Shown here in pieces: positions 17,742 through 32,224 of a stretch of DNA of 64,000 nucleotides (positions are counted from its first letter, which is position 1; every line of letters begins with the position of its first letter). The translations under genes and the position numbers were made by a program. The stretch covers positions 6,046 through 70,045 of the forward strand of contig JBHICC010000009.1 in assembly GCA_046759385.1 (NCBI GenBank). The letters are read 5' to 3'. Source of the stretch: JBHICC01 sp046759385. GTDB lineage: Bacteria > Pseudomonadota > Gammaproteobacteria > Acidiferrobacterales > SPGG2. The notes below the pieces were generated by a model. That model was not told the DNA's origin, made no database searches, and saw nothing but the letters and a program-made list of their open reading frames with translations.

Positions 17742-18782
17742 ATGCTTGCAGACTGGAAAACCTTTCTTCTGGACGCGGGCGCCGTGATGCTGAACGGCAT
17801 TGTGGAGCACTTCGGAGATCCGCGCCACGAACGACAAGCCGTCGCAAGCGGCAACATCATTACCGACTTGTCGTCGCTTTCCTTGATCCGTGTCGAGGGA
17901 GACGACGCCGCAGCTTTTCTTCAAGGGCAGCTAACCAATGACATTTACTTGGTCGGGCCCGCGCGAAGCCAGCTCAGCGCGTATTGCAATCCGAAGGGAC
18001 GGATCCTGGGGCTTTTTCGCGTGTTCATGCTAAAGGGCAACTATGTGCTGCAGCTTCCGGTGTCTATGACGACGAGTATCGTTGATCGATTGAAGATGTA
18101 CGTGTTGCGCTCGAAGGTAACACCTTGTATCGATCAAGAGCTGCAGTGCATTGGGATTGCGGGGCCGAACGCGGATTCAGTTTTGCGCGGACCGATCGCT
18201 ACAGTACCGAGTGAACCGGAAGCGTCGACCACTGACGACGGTTTAACGGTGGTTCGCACGCCTGGGACTACAGCGCGGTTCAAGATTGTCGGCACATTAG
18301 GCCAAATTAAAGAACTGTGGCTTCAAGTTAAAGGCGACACAACACCAGTGGGTAGCTGGGCGTGGCGCTGGATGGACATTGTCTCAGGGATACCCAATAT
18401 CTATCCCTCTACGTCGGAGATGTTCGTCCCTCAGATGGCCAACTTAGATTTGATCGGCGGCGTCAGTTTCGACAAGGGCTGTTATGCCGGCCAAGAGATC
18501 GTAGCAAGAATGCAGTACCTCGGTAGACTCAAACAACGAATGCATCTTTGGCATATCGACACAGACGCGGCGCCCGATCCCGGGTATTCCGTCTTCGCTG
18601 CTTCCAAGATGAATCGACCCAGCGGTACCGTGGTGGACGCACAGCCCTCGCCCGTTAGCGGGTGCGATGTACTTGCCGTGGTTCGCGACGAAGCAATCGA
18701 TCACATGCTTCACCTGGGCAGGATTCACGGACCCCCGCTGATCCAAAGAGACTTGCCCTATCCAGTTTCCACCGTGAGGTGA
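17742..18782 (+). CDS. ygfZ: Folate-binding Fe-S cluster maintenance protein YgfZ
   Basis: Member of the YgfZ/GcvT-like family that uses tetrahydrofolate and supports repair or assembly of Fe-S enzymes. The 346-residue protein has the N-terminal GcvT-like fold (SLIRVEGDDAAAFLQGQLTND) and the signature KGCYAGQE with the essential Cys247; most homologues have Thr rather than Ala before the Gly. The C-terminal barrel follows. It is divergent from the sdh operon, whose SdhB carries three Fe-S clusters, but that link is only suggestive. The gene is single and converges with ftsB, whose stop lies 18 bases away. Confidence 0.93.
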   Translation: MLADWKTFLLDAGAVMLNGIVEHFGDPRHERQAVASGNIITDLSSLSLIRVEGDDAAAFLQGQLTNDIYLVGPARSQLSAYCNPKGRILGLFRVFMLKGNYVLQLPVSMTTSIVDRLKMYVLRSKVTPCIDQELQCIGIAGPNADSVLRGPIATVPSEPEASTTDDGLTVVRTPGTTARFKIVGTLGQIKELWLQVKGDTTPVGSWAWRWMDIVSGIPNIYPSTSEMFVPQMANLDLIGGVSFDKGCYAGQEIVARMQYLGRLKQRMHLWHIDTDAAPDPGYSVFAASKMNRPSGTVVDAQPSPVSGCDVLAVVRDEAIDHMLHLGRIHGPPLIQRDLPYPVSTVR

Positions 18783-18799
18783 GCTGGGACAAGGGCGCA

Positions 18800-19081
18800 C
18801 TATTTGGCCTCAGGTTCCACCACGTGAAAGAAGGTCTCGCCGCGCTTGATCATACCAAGCTCAGCTCGAGCACGCTCTTCGATTGCAGCAAGACCATGTT
18901 TGAGGTCCATTACCTCAGCAACCAACGCTTGGTTCCGCTCTCTCAAGCGCCCATTCTCGATTTTCTGCGTTTCTATTTGCTGTCGGAGGTACCAGACCGT
19001 GGGAATGCTACCGGCGCCAAACCATAACGGATACTGTAACGCGAGCAATATTCCCAACAAAACGTAGCGGATGATATTCAT
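18800..19081 (-). CDS. ftsB: Cell division protein FtsB
   Basis: Single-pass inner-membrane protein of the FtsQLB complex that activates septal peptidoglycan synthesis. The 93-residue protein has an N-terminal transmembrane helix (about 4-25) and a coiled coil (about 30-65: LRQQIETQKIENGRLRERNQ) followed by the conserved ERARAELGMIKRGETFFHV. It is 26 bases after eno, the usual eno-ftsB arrangement in gammaproteobacteria. Confidence 0.95.
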   Translation of the reverse strand: MNIIRYVLLGILLALQYPLWFGAGSIPTVWYLRQQIETQKIENGRLRERNQALVAEVMDLKHGLAAIEERARAELGMIKRGETFFHVVEPEAK

Positions 19082-19107
19082 TATTAAGCAATAACAAATG
19101 CCAGGCG

Positions 19108-20439
<1,332 letters not shown>

Positions 20440-20442
20440 TTA

Positions 20443-22916
<2,474 letters not shown>

Positions 22917-23085
22917 TCAGGCTCCCGTCCAGATAGACACCTCACCCCGGCATCCAAAACATGAACGGAAGGACAAGCTACCAGATGCCATCGGTTTTCA
23001 CAACCGCATTTCATCTGAGAATACGTTAGATGCAAAGATAGCTAGGCCCGGTAACTACTTACGGCACCTAGAGCTCGTTTCCGTC

Positions 23086-24438
23086 TTAGGCCGGATGATC
23101 CGCTCGCTCGACCACCACCTTTAACGCCGGTTCGTTCGCACAGGCGTCAAACGGTACACAGACCCAGCGATCGGCGACGGCCGCGAGCTCGTCGTTGACA
23201 AACACTAGCGGTAGTCGCAGCCGTTCCCACGGCGGCACCCCAGCCTCTTGCAGCAACTTCTTCAGACTGTGGCGATGCCGACGACCCGGCAAGCGGCACG
23301 TCTCGCCGCCTTTGCGTAGGCGCACCGTGAGCATATGTCCCGCGATCCGTTCGCGCGAAAGCCCTTCGCCAACAGCCTGTACCGTGCGAATAATATAGCC
23401 GGTGCCCGGCAACGCCAGCGGCTCGGCCGGATTCCAGGAAACAGTAAGGGTTGGATCAGGACGCGCCAACGGCGCCATCACGTACAGGGTGTCCCGATAG
23501 CGATGCAGCTCGGCGCCGGGCCAAGTCAGGGTAGCGTGGCTGGAGCGTGTTGGGTGCTGCGCTATGTCGAGAATCCGCTGCAGTTGTTCCCTTGACGGAG
23601 CCCCGAAACCCTTTTGTCGCATCCAGTATCGCAACATGTTGCGTTGCCGTTCCGGCAAGAACCTTAGTAGCGCCGACACTGATAAGCCCGCTTGGTCTAC
23701 GGCTTGTGCGACCTGGAGGTCATCGGCTGCCAGCGCATCCAACAGTAATGACGCTTCGGCGGCATGATGGGCCGCTCGCGTCAGTGCCTGTCTAACCTGA
23801 GGCCAGCGCTCCTCAAGCAACGGCAGCGCCCGATGACGCACAAAGTTGCGGTTGTAATGCAATTCTTTGTTGCTACTGTCTTCGATCCATTTCAAGTTAT
23901 GCGAGCTCGCATAGGTAAGCAACTGCTCACGTGCAAAACCGAGCAACGGGCGCATTAGTTGGCCACCTGCGAACGGTGTGATTTCGGACATCGCCGCTAG
24001 CCCTCTGACGCCACTGCCCCGAACCAACTGAAGCAGTACAGTTTCCGCTTGGTCATCGAGGTGATGGGCGGTCAGCAGCACATCCGCCCTGCCAACGTGG
24101 TGTGCCAGCCGCGCGTATCGCATCCGCCGCGCCGTCGCTTCCACCCCTGCTCCGCGGACATCCACAATCTCGAGCTGTTCGATCGTGCAAGACACGTCTA
24201 GCTTCTGACATACCTGTTGACAATGCCGTGCCCACTGCCGTGATTGCGGATGCAATCCGTGGTCGATGTGAATTGCAGCGATTGGCCAGGGAACCCGCGC
24301 GCTACAAAGGGCGTGCAACAGCACATGGGAGTCAACGCCGCCGCTGTACGCAACCTTAAGGGCAACGCCTTGATCAAGGCATGCGGCTAGAATTTTCTTG
24401 AGCGCGGATCCGGAGAATCCGCCTTTAGTGCTCGTCAA
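23086..24438 (-). CDS. tilS: tRNA(Ile)-lysidine synthase
   Basis: Attaches lysine to C34 of the CAU-anticodon tRNA(Ile), changing it to read AUA. The 450-residue protein has the PP-loop motif SGGVDS at 32-37, then HIDHGL and the [16 protein letters not shown] segment, and the C-terminal TilS domains (about 370-435, [13 protein letters not shown]). It is the long gammaproteobacterial form. It overlaps the end of accA by 14 bases. The 169 bases between it and pyrG hold no feature I recognise. Confidence 0.96.
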   Translation of the reverse strand: MTSTKGGFSGSALKKILAACLDQGVALKVAYSGGVDSHVLLHALCSARVPWPIAAIHIDHGLHPQSRQWARHCQQVCQKLDVSCTIEQLEIVDVRGAGVEATARRMRYARLAHHVGRADVLLTAHHLDDQAETVLLQLVRGSGVRGLAAMSEITPFAGGQLMRPLLGFAREQLLTYASSHNLKWIEDSSNKELHYNRNFVRHRALPLLEERWPQVRQALTRAAHHAAEASLLLDALAADDLQVAQAVDQAGLSVSALLRFLPERQRNMLRYWMRQKGFGAPSREQLQRILDIAQHPTRSSHATLTWPGAELHRYRDTLYVMAPLARPDPTLTVSWNPAEPLALPGTGYIIRTVQAVGEGLSRERIAGHMLTVRLRKGGETCRLPGRRHRHSLKKLLQEAGVPPWERLRLPLVFVNDELAAVADRWVCVPFDACANEPALKVVVERADHPA

Positions 24439-25384
24439 ACTTGCCGTGCTGCATTAGGCGTGCGGTTCGTTTCGTTACAAGGTTTTCCAGTGAAACGCTG
24501 CGCAGCTCGTTGACCGCCGCCTTCAAGATACTGTTTAGCTGTTCGGCCATCGCATCCACATCTCGATGCGCGCCACCTAAAGGTTCTGGAATGATTTCGT
24601 CAATCAAACGCAATTGCTTCAGTCTGTCGGCCGTGATGCCCATCGCTTCGGCGGCTACATCTGCCTTGTCCGCGCTCTTCCAGAGAATCGAGGCACAGCC
24701 CTCCGGTGAAATGACTGAGTAAGTTGCGTACTGCAACATCAGTAATCTGTCGCAGACGCCGATGGCGAGCGCGCCACCAGAGCCACCCTCACCGATCACG
24801 ATGCTGATGATAGGTGTCTTTAGTTCTGTCATGGCGTACAAATTGCGTGCGATAGCCTCGCTCTGCCCGCGCTCTTCGGCACCCACGCCCGGATAGGCCC
24901 CGGGTGTGTCGATGAATGTGATGACCGGTATTCGGAACCGCTCTGCCAATCTCAATAACCGCAAAGCCTTGCGATAACCCTCCGGTCTAGGCATGCCGAA
25001 GTTACGCTCGACCTTCTCGCGCGTGTCGCGCCCCTTCTGGTGACCGATTACGACCACCGAATGGCCATTGATCCGCCCCATGCCACCGACGATAGCTCGA
25101 TCATCGGCAAACAATCGATCACCGTGCAATTCCTGAAAGTCGGTGAAGATGCGATCGACATAATCGAGCGTGTATGGACGCTGAGGATGGCGCGCGAGCT
25201 GCGATACCTGCCACGGCGTCAGTGAAGCGAACACCGACTGTGTGAGCTTCTCACTCTTCGCTTGCAGACGTTTAATCTCCTCGTTGATGTTAATGTCGCT
25301 GTCCTTACTCGCGTAGCGCAACGCCTCGATCTTCGCCTCCAGTTCGGCGATTGGCTGCTCGAAATCTAGATAGTTGCTAATCAT
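24425..25384 (-). CDS. accA: Acetyl-CoA carboxylase carboxyltransferase subunit alpha
   Basis: With AccD transfers the carboxyl group from biotin to acetyl-CoA, making malonyl-CoA. The 319-residue protein starts with [16 protein letters not shown] and has the carboxyltransferase core: [41 protein letters not shown] and the oxyanion segment [12 protein letters not shown]. Length matches E. coli. It lies 28 bases after dnaE; dnaE-accA-tilS is a common gammaproteobacterial order. Confidence 0.98.
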   Translation of the reverse strand: MISNYLDFEQPIAELEAKIEALRYASKDSDININEEIKRLQAKSEKLTQSVFASLTPWQVSQLARHPQRPYTLDYVDRIFTDFQELHGDRLFADDRAIVGGMGRINGHSVVVIGHQKGRDTREKVERNFGMPRPEGYRKALRLLRLAERFRIPVITFIDTPGAYPGVGAEERGQSEAIARNLYAMTELKTPIISIVIGEGGSGGALAIGVCDRLLMLQYATYSVISPEGCASILWKSADKADVAAEAMGITADRLKQLRLIDEIIPEPLGGAHRDVDAMAEQLNSILKAAVNELRSVSLENLVTKRTARLMQHGKFDEH

Positions 25385-25412
25385 TCCCGGCGACGTTCCT
25401 TTAGATCGCTTC

Positions 25413-28400
25413 TTACGGGTAAACGACCTCTACATTTCGCGTACCGGCCAGTTGCGACAGTCGTTCCAGCACGTTGCCGCTTGGACTAATCTTCCATTCC
25501 TCGCCGAGCGCGATCTCTGCCTCAGCGAGCTGACCGCGATACCTGAGGTAAACCGGGCAACGTCCGCGGCTAACGGGCTCCAGAATCGTTCGTAGCTGCT
25601 CGACGAACCCGTTTCCGGCCGCCTCCGCGTCGACGTCTATGACCAGGCGTTGCGCGAACGCTGCACGGGCCTGTTCAAGATTATAGATCTTCTCCGCGCT
25701 CATTTTGAAACCACCTGTGTACTCATCAACGCTGACGAACCCCTCCACCACCAGAAGATTGTCCTTGACCAGGAGTTCCCGGTGGCGCTGACAAAGCTCC
25801 GAAAACACGGCCAGTTCCAAACGGCCAGTGCGATCGTCTAGGGTAACGAACATCATCCGGTCCCCCCGCCGAGTGCGCATGGTGCGCGTTGCCGCCACCA
25901 GCCCTGCCACAACAACAGCGCGGTCTTGTGTCGGCCTGAGCTCAGCGATCGATCCATCGACCATCGTTTGCAGCTCCGATACATAGCGCTCAATCGGATG
26001 CCCCGTTAAGTAGAATCCGAGTGTCTCTTTTTCGCCTTGTAGTCTCTGCTCCTCACTCCAGTCCGATGCCGACACAAACTGGCTAGATTCTGTCTCTCGC
26101 GGCGTCGCTGCAAACAAGTCGCTCTGGCCCAGCTCGCGGTTCTTGTTGCGTTGACCGGCCAACTGCAATGCATTGCTCAGAGTCGCCATCAAGGCAGCGC
26201 GGTGTGGCCCGAGCCCATCGAGTGTCCCCGCGCGCACTAGCGATTCCAGAACTCGTCTGTTCACACGCCGCAAGTCGATACGCTGACACAGCTCGAACAG
26301 GTCTGCGAATGGACCATCATCACGGCGGGCTTCAAGGATTGCCTCGATCGCCGATTGCCCAAGGCCCTTGATGGCACCCAATCCGTAAAGGATCGTGTTG
26401 TCATCAAGCGGAACGAACTCATACTCACAGCGATTGATATCGGGAGATGAGACCGTTAACGACATGTCACGACACTCCGCGATCATTCGTACCACTCTAT
26501 CGGTATTGTCCATGTCGCCTGACAGTACTGCCGCCATGAATGCGGCTGGGTAATGCGCCTTGAGCCAAGCCGTTTGATACGCGATTAGCGCGTAAGCGGC
26601 CGAATGCGATCGGTTGAATCCATATCCAGCAAACTTCTCGATGAGATCGAAGATATGGGAGGCAAGCTTCTCATTGACGTCGCGTGCGACGGCCCCGCTG
26701 ATAAACCCTTCGCGTTGACTTGCCATCTCCGCCGGTTTTTTCTTGCCCATCGCCGCACGCAGCAGGTCAGCTTTGCCAAGGGAATAGCCCGATAGGATGC
26801 GCGCGATCTGCATCACTTGCTCCTGGTACAGAATCACGCCGTAGGTGGGCTTGAGTACGGGCTCAAGGCTAGGATGGAAATATTCGATCCGCGCACGCCC
26901 GTGCTTGCGGGCGATGAAGTTATCAACCATCCCCGATTGCAATGGCCCGGGACGGAACAGGGCGACCAGCGCGACAATCTCTTCAAAGTTATCGGGCTGC
27001 AACCGCTGGATCAGGTCTTTCATGCCACGCGATTCCAACTGAAACAGTGCCGTGGTCTTGCAGGATTTAAGCAACGCAAACGTCTTCGCGTCGTCGAGCG
27101 GGATTTGCCCAATCGTCAATGGTGTTTCGTTGTCAGCTTGGCGTTGACCGTTGATAGTTTTGAGCGTCTTGTCAATCGTGGTTAGGTTTCGCAATCCGAG
27201 GAAATCAAACTTGACCAGCCCCAACGCTTCTAGATCATCCTTATCGAGCTGGGTGACGAGCTGCTTGCCCCCCTGCTCGCAATAAAGCGGCATGTAATCC
27301 GTGAGCGCCGAAGGTGCGATGACGACACCGCCAGCATGCTTGCTTGCGTTTCGCGGCAGGCCTTCGAGGGCACGTGCGGTCTCGAGCAGCGCACGTACGT
27401 CCTCTTCCTGCTCGTAGCGCTCGCGCAACACTGGTTCCTGCTCGAGTGCCCGGTCCAAGGTGACTCCGAGCTCGAACGGGATCAGCTTGGCGATCTTATC
27501 GACATAGCCGTATGGGTGATCCATCACCCGTCCGACGTCGCGCACAACCGCACGTGCCGCCATCGTACCGAGCGTAATGATTTGTGAGACCCGCTCTTGG
27601 CCATAACGATGCGTGACGTACTCGATAACGCGATCGCGACCCTCGATACAGAAATCGATGTCGAAATCGGGTAATGACACGCGCTCTGGATTCAGGAAAC
27701 GCTCAAACAGTAGATCATGCTTGATCGGATCGAGGTCGGTGATCTCGAGCGCGTAAGCTACTAGCGACCCAGCTCCGGATCCACGTCCCGGCCCCACCGG
27801 GACACCATTGGTTTTTGCCCAATGGATAAAGTCGGCCACGATGAGGAAGTAACCAGCGAACCCCATCTTTATGATGACTTCGAGCTCGAGCTGCAGGCGT
27901 TGCGCGTACTCTTCACGGTGATCGGGGGCGAGGTCAGGTTGCCGCGCTAGTCGCTTTTCCAGCCCCTTGGCCGCTTGCTGGATCAGCAACTCGTCAACTG
28001 TCAGTCCTTCGGGCACAGGGTAGTCCGGCAAGAAATAGCGACCGAACTCGAGTCGCAGGTTGCAGCGCTTGGCGATCTCGACAGTATTACTCAAAGCCTC
28101 GGGAATATCATTGAACAACTCCGCCATCTCGCTGGCTGAACGAAAATACTGCAGCCGCGTGTAGCGGCGCGGGCGCCGCGCATCCGTCAACACGCGTCCA
28201 TCTTGGATGCATGCGCGAACCTCGTGCGCTTGGAAATCCGAGGGGCGCAAGAAGCACACGTGATTCGTCGCCACGACCGGCAAGTGTAGACGTTGCGCCA
28301 GCGCGATAGTGCCGTGAATCGCCTCCTCTTGATATGGCTGACCGATGCGTTGAAGCATAAGATAGAAGCGGTTTGGAAATAGCGACGCGTACTCACAGGC

Positions 28401-28859
28401 AATGCGCTCAGCACTCGATTGATTGCCAGCAAGCAACGCCTGATCGATCTCCCCTTCCTCGGCGCCGGAAAGCGCGATCAGACCGCTGCTATGATCTTGT
28501 AACCACGACCGACGGATACACGGCCTGCCCCCGTGCTGGCCGTCCATATACGCACGCGTTAGTAAACGGCAGAGATTCTGGTAGCCGGTCAGATCCTGAC
28601 AAAGCAAGATCAGGCGATAGGGTTTGTGCGGGTCCGAAGGGTTCTCGATCCAGGCATCGCTCCCCACCAGTGGCTTCACGCCCGCGCCAACAGCGGCGCG
28701 GTAGAACTTAACGAGCCCGAACAGGTTACTAACATCGGTGACCGCTACGGCAGGCATGTGCTCGCTGGCGGCCGCGGCGACGAGGTCATTGATGCTAACG
28801 ATGCCGTCAACCAGCGAGTACTCGGAATGAACGTGGAGATGAACGTAGGGATTGCTCAC
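25413..28859 (-). CDS. dnaE: DNA polymerase III alpha subunit
   Basis: Catalytic subunit of the replicative polymerase. From GTG 28859 the protein has 1148 residues and begins [18 protein letters not shown], matching the E. coli start. The order is PHP domain (HLHVHSEYS at the N-terminus), polymerase palm and fingers ([32 protein letters not shown]), helix-hairpin-helix region, OB fold ([21 protein letters not shown]) and C-terminal tau-binding part. The frame is open back to 28979, but that part is a low-complexity Arg/Ala/Pro stretch without homologous character; no ribosome-binding site distinguishes the options. It heads the dnaE-accA-tilS run and is divergent from gspC. Confidence 0.96.
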   Translation of the reverse strand: MSNPYVHLHVHSEYSLVDGIVSINDLVAAAASEHMPAVAVTDVSNLFGLVKFYRAAVGAGVKPLVGSDAWIENPSDPHKPYRLILLCQDLTGYQNLCRLLTRAYMDGQHGGRPCIRRSWLQDHSSGLIALSGAEEGEIDQALLAGNQSSAERIACEYASLFPNRFYLMLQRIGQPYQEEAIHGTIALAQRLHLPVVATNHVCFLRPSDFQAHEVRACIQDGRVLTDARRPRRYTRLQYFRSASEMAELFNDIPEALSNTVEIAKRCNLRLEFGRYFLPDYPVPEGLTVDELLIQQAAKGLEKRLARQPDLAPDHREEYAQRLQLELEVIIKMGFAGYFLIVADFIHWAKTNGVPVGPGRGSGAGSLVAYALEITDLDPIKHDLLFERFLNPERVSLPDFDIDFCIEGRDRVIEYVTHRYGQERVSQIITLGTMAARAVVRDVGRVMDHPYGYVDKIAKLIPFELGVTLDRALEQEPVLRERYEQEEDVRALLETARALEGLPRNASKHAGGVVIAPSALTDYMPLYCEQGGKQLVTQLDKDDLEALGLVKFDFLGLRNLTTIDKTLKTINGQRQADNETPLTIGQIPLDDAKTFALLKSCKTTALFQLESRGMKDLIQRLQPDNFEEIVALVALFRPGPLQSGMVDNFIARKHGRARIEYFHPSLEPVLKPTYGVILYQEQVMQIARILSGYSLGKADLLRAAMGKKKPAEMASQREGFISGAVARDVNEKLASHIFDLIEKFAGYGFNRSHSAAYALIAYQTAWLKAHYPAAFMAAVLSGDMDNTDRVVRMIAECRDMSLTVSSPDINRCEYEFVPLDDNTILYGLGAIKGLGQSAIEAILEARRDDGPFADLFELCQRIDLRRVNRRVLESLVRAGTLDGLGPHRAALMATLSNALQLAGQRNKNRELGQSDLFAATPRETESSQFVSASDWSEEQRLQGEKETLGFYLTGHPIERYVSELQTMVDGSIAELRPTQDRAVVVAGLVAATRTMRTRRGDRMMFVTLDDRTGRLELAVFSELCQRHRELLVKDNLLVVEGFVSVDEYTGGFKMSAEKIYNLEQARAAFAQRLVIDVDAEAAGNGFVEQLRTILEPVSRGRCPVYLRYRGQLAEAEIALGEEWKISPSGNVLERLSQLAGTRNVEVVYP

Positions 28860-29050
28860 GGGCGCTAGTTTCACATCAAATCGGCGAGGGCGAAACGGGG
28901 CGCTTGCCGGGCGACGCCCACGGCCGTTAGATCCTGCCGCCGAACGGCTTAGCGGCATTGGCCGGGCAGACTCCAGCACGAGTCTTGCCGAATCAGCAGG
29001 TTAGTAGCCTTTTTTTGGGTCTTTTGTTAGGTATTTCCCCTAGGGCCATA

Positions 29051-29056
29051 TATAAT
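29051..29056 (+). promoter_or_regulatory. Consensus -10 box directly before gspC
   Basis: A perfect TATAAT ends 12 bases before the gspC ATG, so a transcript starting seven bases downstream would have a leader of about six bases. No matching -35 hexamer at 16-18 bases is convincing (TTGTTA is at 21 bases). Either gspC mRNA is nearly leaderless or the real start lies upstream. Confidence 0.4.
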
Positions 29057-29068
29057 TTGAAATTAGAG

Positions 29069-29974
29069 ATGGCCGCCCCGCTTGCATTCGCCGATGTCGC
29101 GAATAACCCCTTAAGCCCGCTGCTTGAGGGGCCTAAAGGCGCCTTCGTGCGCCGCTGGGTACCTCTGATCATCAATGTTGCGGCGCTGTTGTTACTGGCC
29201 GCCGCGATGGCCGACTGGACCTGGCGGCTGGTCGGCCCGCCGTCACAACCTACCCTGAGTTCTTCAGGGGCGCCGACCGCAAGTGCTGGTCAGGCCTACA
29301 ACCTGCAAGCGCTGCTCGCGGCACACCTGTTTGGCGAAGCCGCCACGGCCGGACCGGTGGCAACCCGGCCGGTGGCGGACATTCCCCCAAGCAGTCTCGA
29401 TCTGATCCTGACCGGGATCGTCGCTGCCGGTCCCGAGAGTTTCGCGTTGATCAAGGTTAACACCGAGCCTGAGGCGCCGTTCGCCATCGGCGAAGAGATT
29501 ACCCACGGCGTGACCCTGCGCGAGGTTTATCCCGACCGCGCCATTATTCAGCGTCGCGGTGTGACTGAGGCATTACTGCTTGAGGATGCGGCGGCATCGC
29601 TCGGCGAAACAGCGACCGCGACACCCGCGGCGGGCCCCGGTGGTATCCAGGCACAGGGCGGTAACAACTACAGCGTCGATCGGGAAATGATCAAGCGCGA
29701 ACTGCGCAACCCGGATGTCTTTCGCCAGGCATTGATTGTCCCCAATGCCGGCGGCGGGTTCTTGGTCCGTCAGATTCAGCCCGGGAGCATCTATGCGAAG
29801 TTGGGCCTGCAGGTGGGGGACGTGGTTCGTAAGATCAACGGCCGCACTCTCAACTCGGTTGACGAGGTGCTTCGCCTTTATCAGCAACTGGGCGGCGTCG
29901 ATCAGGTCGGTGCGGTGCAGCTGGAGGTGATGCGTGCCGGCCGCTTGCAGCAACTCGAGTACACGCTGCAATGA
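29069..29974 (+). CDS. gspC: Type II secretion system protein GspC
   Basis: Inner-membrane protein linking the inner-membrane platform to the secretin GspD. From ATG 29069 it has 301 residues: a short cytoplasmic part, a transmembrane helix (about 30-50), an HR domain (about 75-165, LQALLAAHLFGEA ... SLDLILTGIVAAGPESFALIKV) and a C-terminal PDZ domain (about 205-300, FLVRQIQPGSIYAKLGLQVGD). The frame is open upstream to 28958 but that stretch carries the promoter and is divergent to dnaE. It opens the gspC-N operon; gspD follows after 31 bases. Confidence 0.93.
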   Translation: MAAPLAFADVANNPLSPLLEGPKGAFVRRWVPLIINVAALLLLAAAMADWTWRLVGPPSQPTLSSSGAPTASAGQAYNLQALLAAHLFGEAATAGPVATRPVADIPPSSLDLILTGIVAAGPESFALIKVNTEPEAPFAIGEEITHGVTLREVYPDRAIIQRRGVTEALLLEDAAASLGETATATPAAGPGGIQAQGGNNYSVDREMIKRELRNPDVFRQALIVPNAGGGFLVRQIQPGSIYAKLGLQVGDVVRKINGRTLNSVDEVLRLYQQLGGVDQVGAVQLEVMRAGRLQQLEYTLQ

Positions 29975-30005
29975 GAAACGATTTAAGAAAAATGATAGGC
30001 GAGAA

Positions 30006-32204
30006 ATGAAACAAACCTTGTCGATCGTCCGCGTGTTGGGCATCGTTTTGGTTTCTTCGACGGCGCTGGCGCAGACACGCGGCACCGAGCCGCTGGGTCC
30101 GCCGAACGTGACGGCAGCGCCGCCCCCCGCGCAGGCGTCACCCACCGCGAAACCGAATAACAACCGGCTGCGCAAGGGTCAGGTCCTGTTTAACTTCCAG
30201 CGCGCCGACATCGAGGCGGTGGTGAAAACCGTGTCGCAGATGACCGGCCGCAACTTTATCTTAGACCCGCGCGTGAAAGGCAAGATCACCATCATTTCGG
30301 CGACGCCGGTGTCAAAGCGCGCGGCGTATCAGGTGTTCTTGTCTGCGTTGAAGGCGCAAGGCTTCACTGCCGTGCGCGCGCCGGGCCGCGCGGTGAAGAT
30401 CGTGCCGGTCGCTGAAGGCAAGCAAAACGCACGTATTAGCTTCGGCCCGGAACCGCGTGGTGGCGAACAAATGGCCAGCCACGTGGTCATCATTCAACAT
30501 GGCGTGGCCGCGCAAATGGTGCAGCTGTTGCGACCGCTGATGGCGCCAACAAGCCAACTGTCGGCGTACGCGCCGGCAAACGCGTTGATCATTACCGATT
30601 ACGCCAACAACATCCGGCGGTTGCTGGGCATCATTGATGACATCGACCGACCGGTGAGCACCGAAGTCACGGTGATTCCGCTGGAACATGCGTCGGCCCT
30701 GGATATTGCCGATCTCATCGGCCGCTTGGCGGCCCCCAGAGGGCTACCGCGCCAGCGCACCGCCGGCCGCCAACAGGCCGCGCCCGCCGCCGCTCTCGAT
30801 GGCCAGCGTTTCAGCATCGTGCCGGATCTGCGCACGAACAGCTTGCTCGTGCGCACGGATAATCCGGGTCGGCTAACGCAACTGCGCACGCTCATCGTCA
30901 AGCTCGATGTGCCGGCCAGGGAAGGCGGCCAAACCCGCGTCGTTTATCTGAAGAATGCCGATGCGTTGCAGATGGCTGAAATCTTGAAAGGGCTGGTCGG
31001 TGGCCTCGCCGGCCTGACCACACCGACCGGCACCACACCGGCACAAGCGCGGGCGACCGCCGCGCGAGCTGTTTCCGCTGCCGCCCTGATCCAGGCCGAT
31101 GAGGGCACGAATGCGCTGATCATTCAGGCGCCGGATGCGATTTATAACAACTTGCGCGCGGTCATCGAGAAACTCGATGTGCGCCGCGCGCAAGTGTTTG
31201 TCGAAACCCTGATTGCGGCCATCCAGACCGACAAGCTGCGCGATTTAGGCCTTCAATGGACCGGCGCCGGTTCTAGTGGTGGCAACGCGGGCGCCGCCCT
31301 CATCAACTTCCCCGCATTCGGCACCGGCATCGTGCAAACCATACTCGACCCCACCGGCACCCTCACGACTGCGGCCGGCTTGACGTTGGCGTTCTTGGGC
31401 AAAGAAACGACCTTGCCCGACGGTACCAAGGTGCGCGGATTGAACGCGTTGGGTCGCGCGTTAGATGAGAAAGGCTTCGGCACCATTCTGTCGACCCCGA
31501 ATATTCTGACCTTGGACAATGCGGAGGCGAAGATCACGGTGGCGCGCAACGTGCCGTTCGTCACCGGCAGCTTTGCACAGGCCACGGGCGTTGAGGGCAC
31601 CGTGAATCCGTTTCAGACCATCGAACGCGCGGACGTGGGGATCGTGCTGAAAGTGAAACCGCAGATCTCCGAAGGCAACACGGTCAAGCTCGAGATCTTC
31701 CAAGAAGTCTCCACGCTCGATGAGGAGCCTGTCGGTGGCGCCGTCGATGTAACCACGCGCAAACGCACGTTGGAGACCACGGTCGTGGTCGATAACGGCA
31801 ATACCGTCGTATTGGGCGGGCTCATCGACGAGCAGGTCGACCAAGATGAGCAAGGGGTCGCCGGGCTGGCGAGCGCACCCGGCTTGGGCGGGCTGTTTCG
31901 GCAGCGAAAGAAGACAACCGATAAGACGAATCTGATGATCTTCCTGCGCCCGACGATTATTCGGCGCGCCGGGGACACGCGAGATATCACCGCCGACCGC
32001 TATGCCACCATGCTGCAAGACAAAGCGGGCGTGGATCCGCTGCCCTCGCAAGTGCTCGATAGCTTCACCGCGCAGACCCTGGTGCGCTATCCGGCCTCGC
32101 CGAGCGATTACGAAGACGACCGGTCCAGACTGCCCGAGGAAAAGCTGTTGGGGCCGCCGTATGTGCGCGATAATGAACCTGACACCCCTTGGCAGGAACC
32201 GTAG
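30006..32204 (+). CDS. gspD: Type II secretion system secretin GspD
   Basis: Forms the outer-membrane channel of the T2SS. The 732-residue protein has a signal peptide (about 1-22, ending TALA), an N0 domain (LFNFQRADIEAVVKTVSQMTGRNF), the repeated N1-N3 domains (HVVIIQHGVAAQMVQLLRP, VIPLEHASALDIADLIGRL, VVYLKNADALQMAEILKGL) and the C-terminal secretin domain (VFVETLIAAIQTDKLRDLG ... VVVDNGNTVVLGGLIDEQ). The tail after the secretin domain is short and no pilotin gene (gspS) is seen in the window. The ATG at 30006 is chosen because it gives the signal peptide; the longer frame overlaps gspC. Confidence 0.96.
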   Translation: MKQTLSIVRVLGIVLVSSTALAQTRGTEPLGPPNVTAAPPPAQASPTAKPNNNRLRKGQVLFNFQRADIEAVVKTVSQMTGRNFILDPRVKGKITIISATPVSKRAAYQVFLSALKAQGFTAVRAPGRAVKIVPVAEGKQNARISFGPEPRGGEQMASHVVIIQHGVAAQMVQLLRPLMAPTSQLSAYAPANALIITDYANNIRRLLGIIDDIDRPVSTEVTVIPLEHASALDIADLIGRLAAPRGLPRQRTAGRQQAAPAAALDGQRFSIVPDLRTNSLLVRTDNPGRLTQLRTLIVKLDVPAREGGQTRVVYLKNADALQMAEILKGLVGGLAGLTTPTGTTPAQARATAARAVSAAALIQADEGTNALIIQAPDAIYNNLRAVIEKLDVRRAQVFVETLIAAIQTDKLRDLGLQWTGAGSSGGNAGAALINFPAFGTGIVQTILDPTGTLTTAAGLTLAFLGKETTLPDGTKVRGLNALGRALDEKGFGTILSTPNILTLDNAEAKITVARNVPFVTGSFAQATGVEGTVNPFQTIERADVGIVLKVKPQISEGNTVKLEIFQEVSTLDEEPVGGAVDVTTRKRTLETTVVVDNGNTVVLGGLIDEQVDQDEQGVAGLASAPGLGGLFRQRKKTTDKTNLMIFLRPTIIRRAGDTRDITADRYATMLQDKAGVDPLPSQVLDSFTAQTLVRYPASPSDYEDDRSRLPEEKLLGPPYVRDNEPDTPWQEP

Positions 32205-32224
32205 GCGTCCGAAATCGCTTGTCC

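Noticed and set aside
28860..28979. N-terminal extension of DnaE
   Set aside because: It is Arg/Ala/Pro-rich without homologous character, and the protein begins at the expected place ([14 protein letters not shown]) from GTG 28859.
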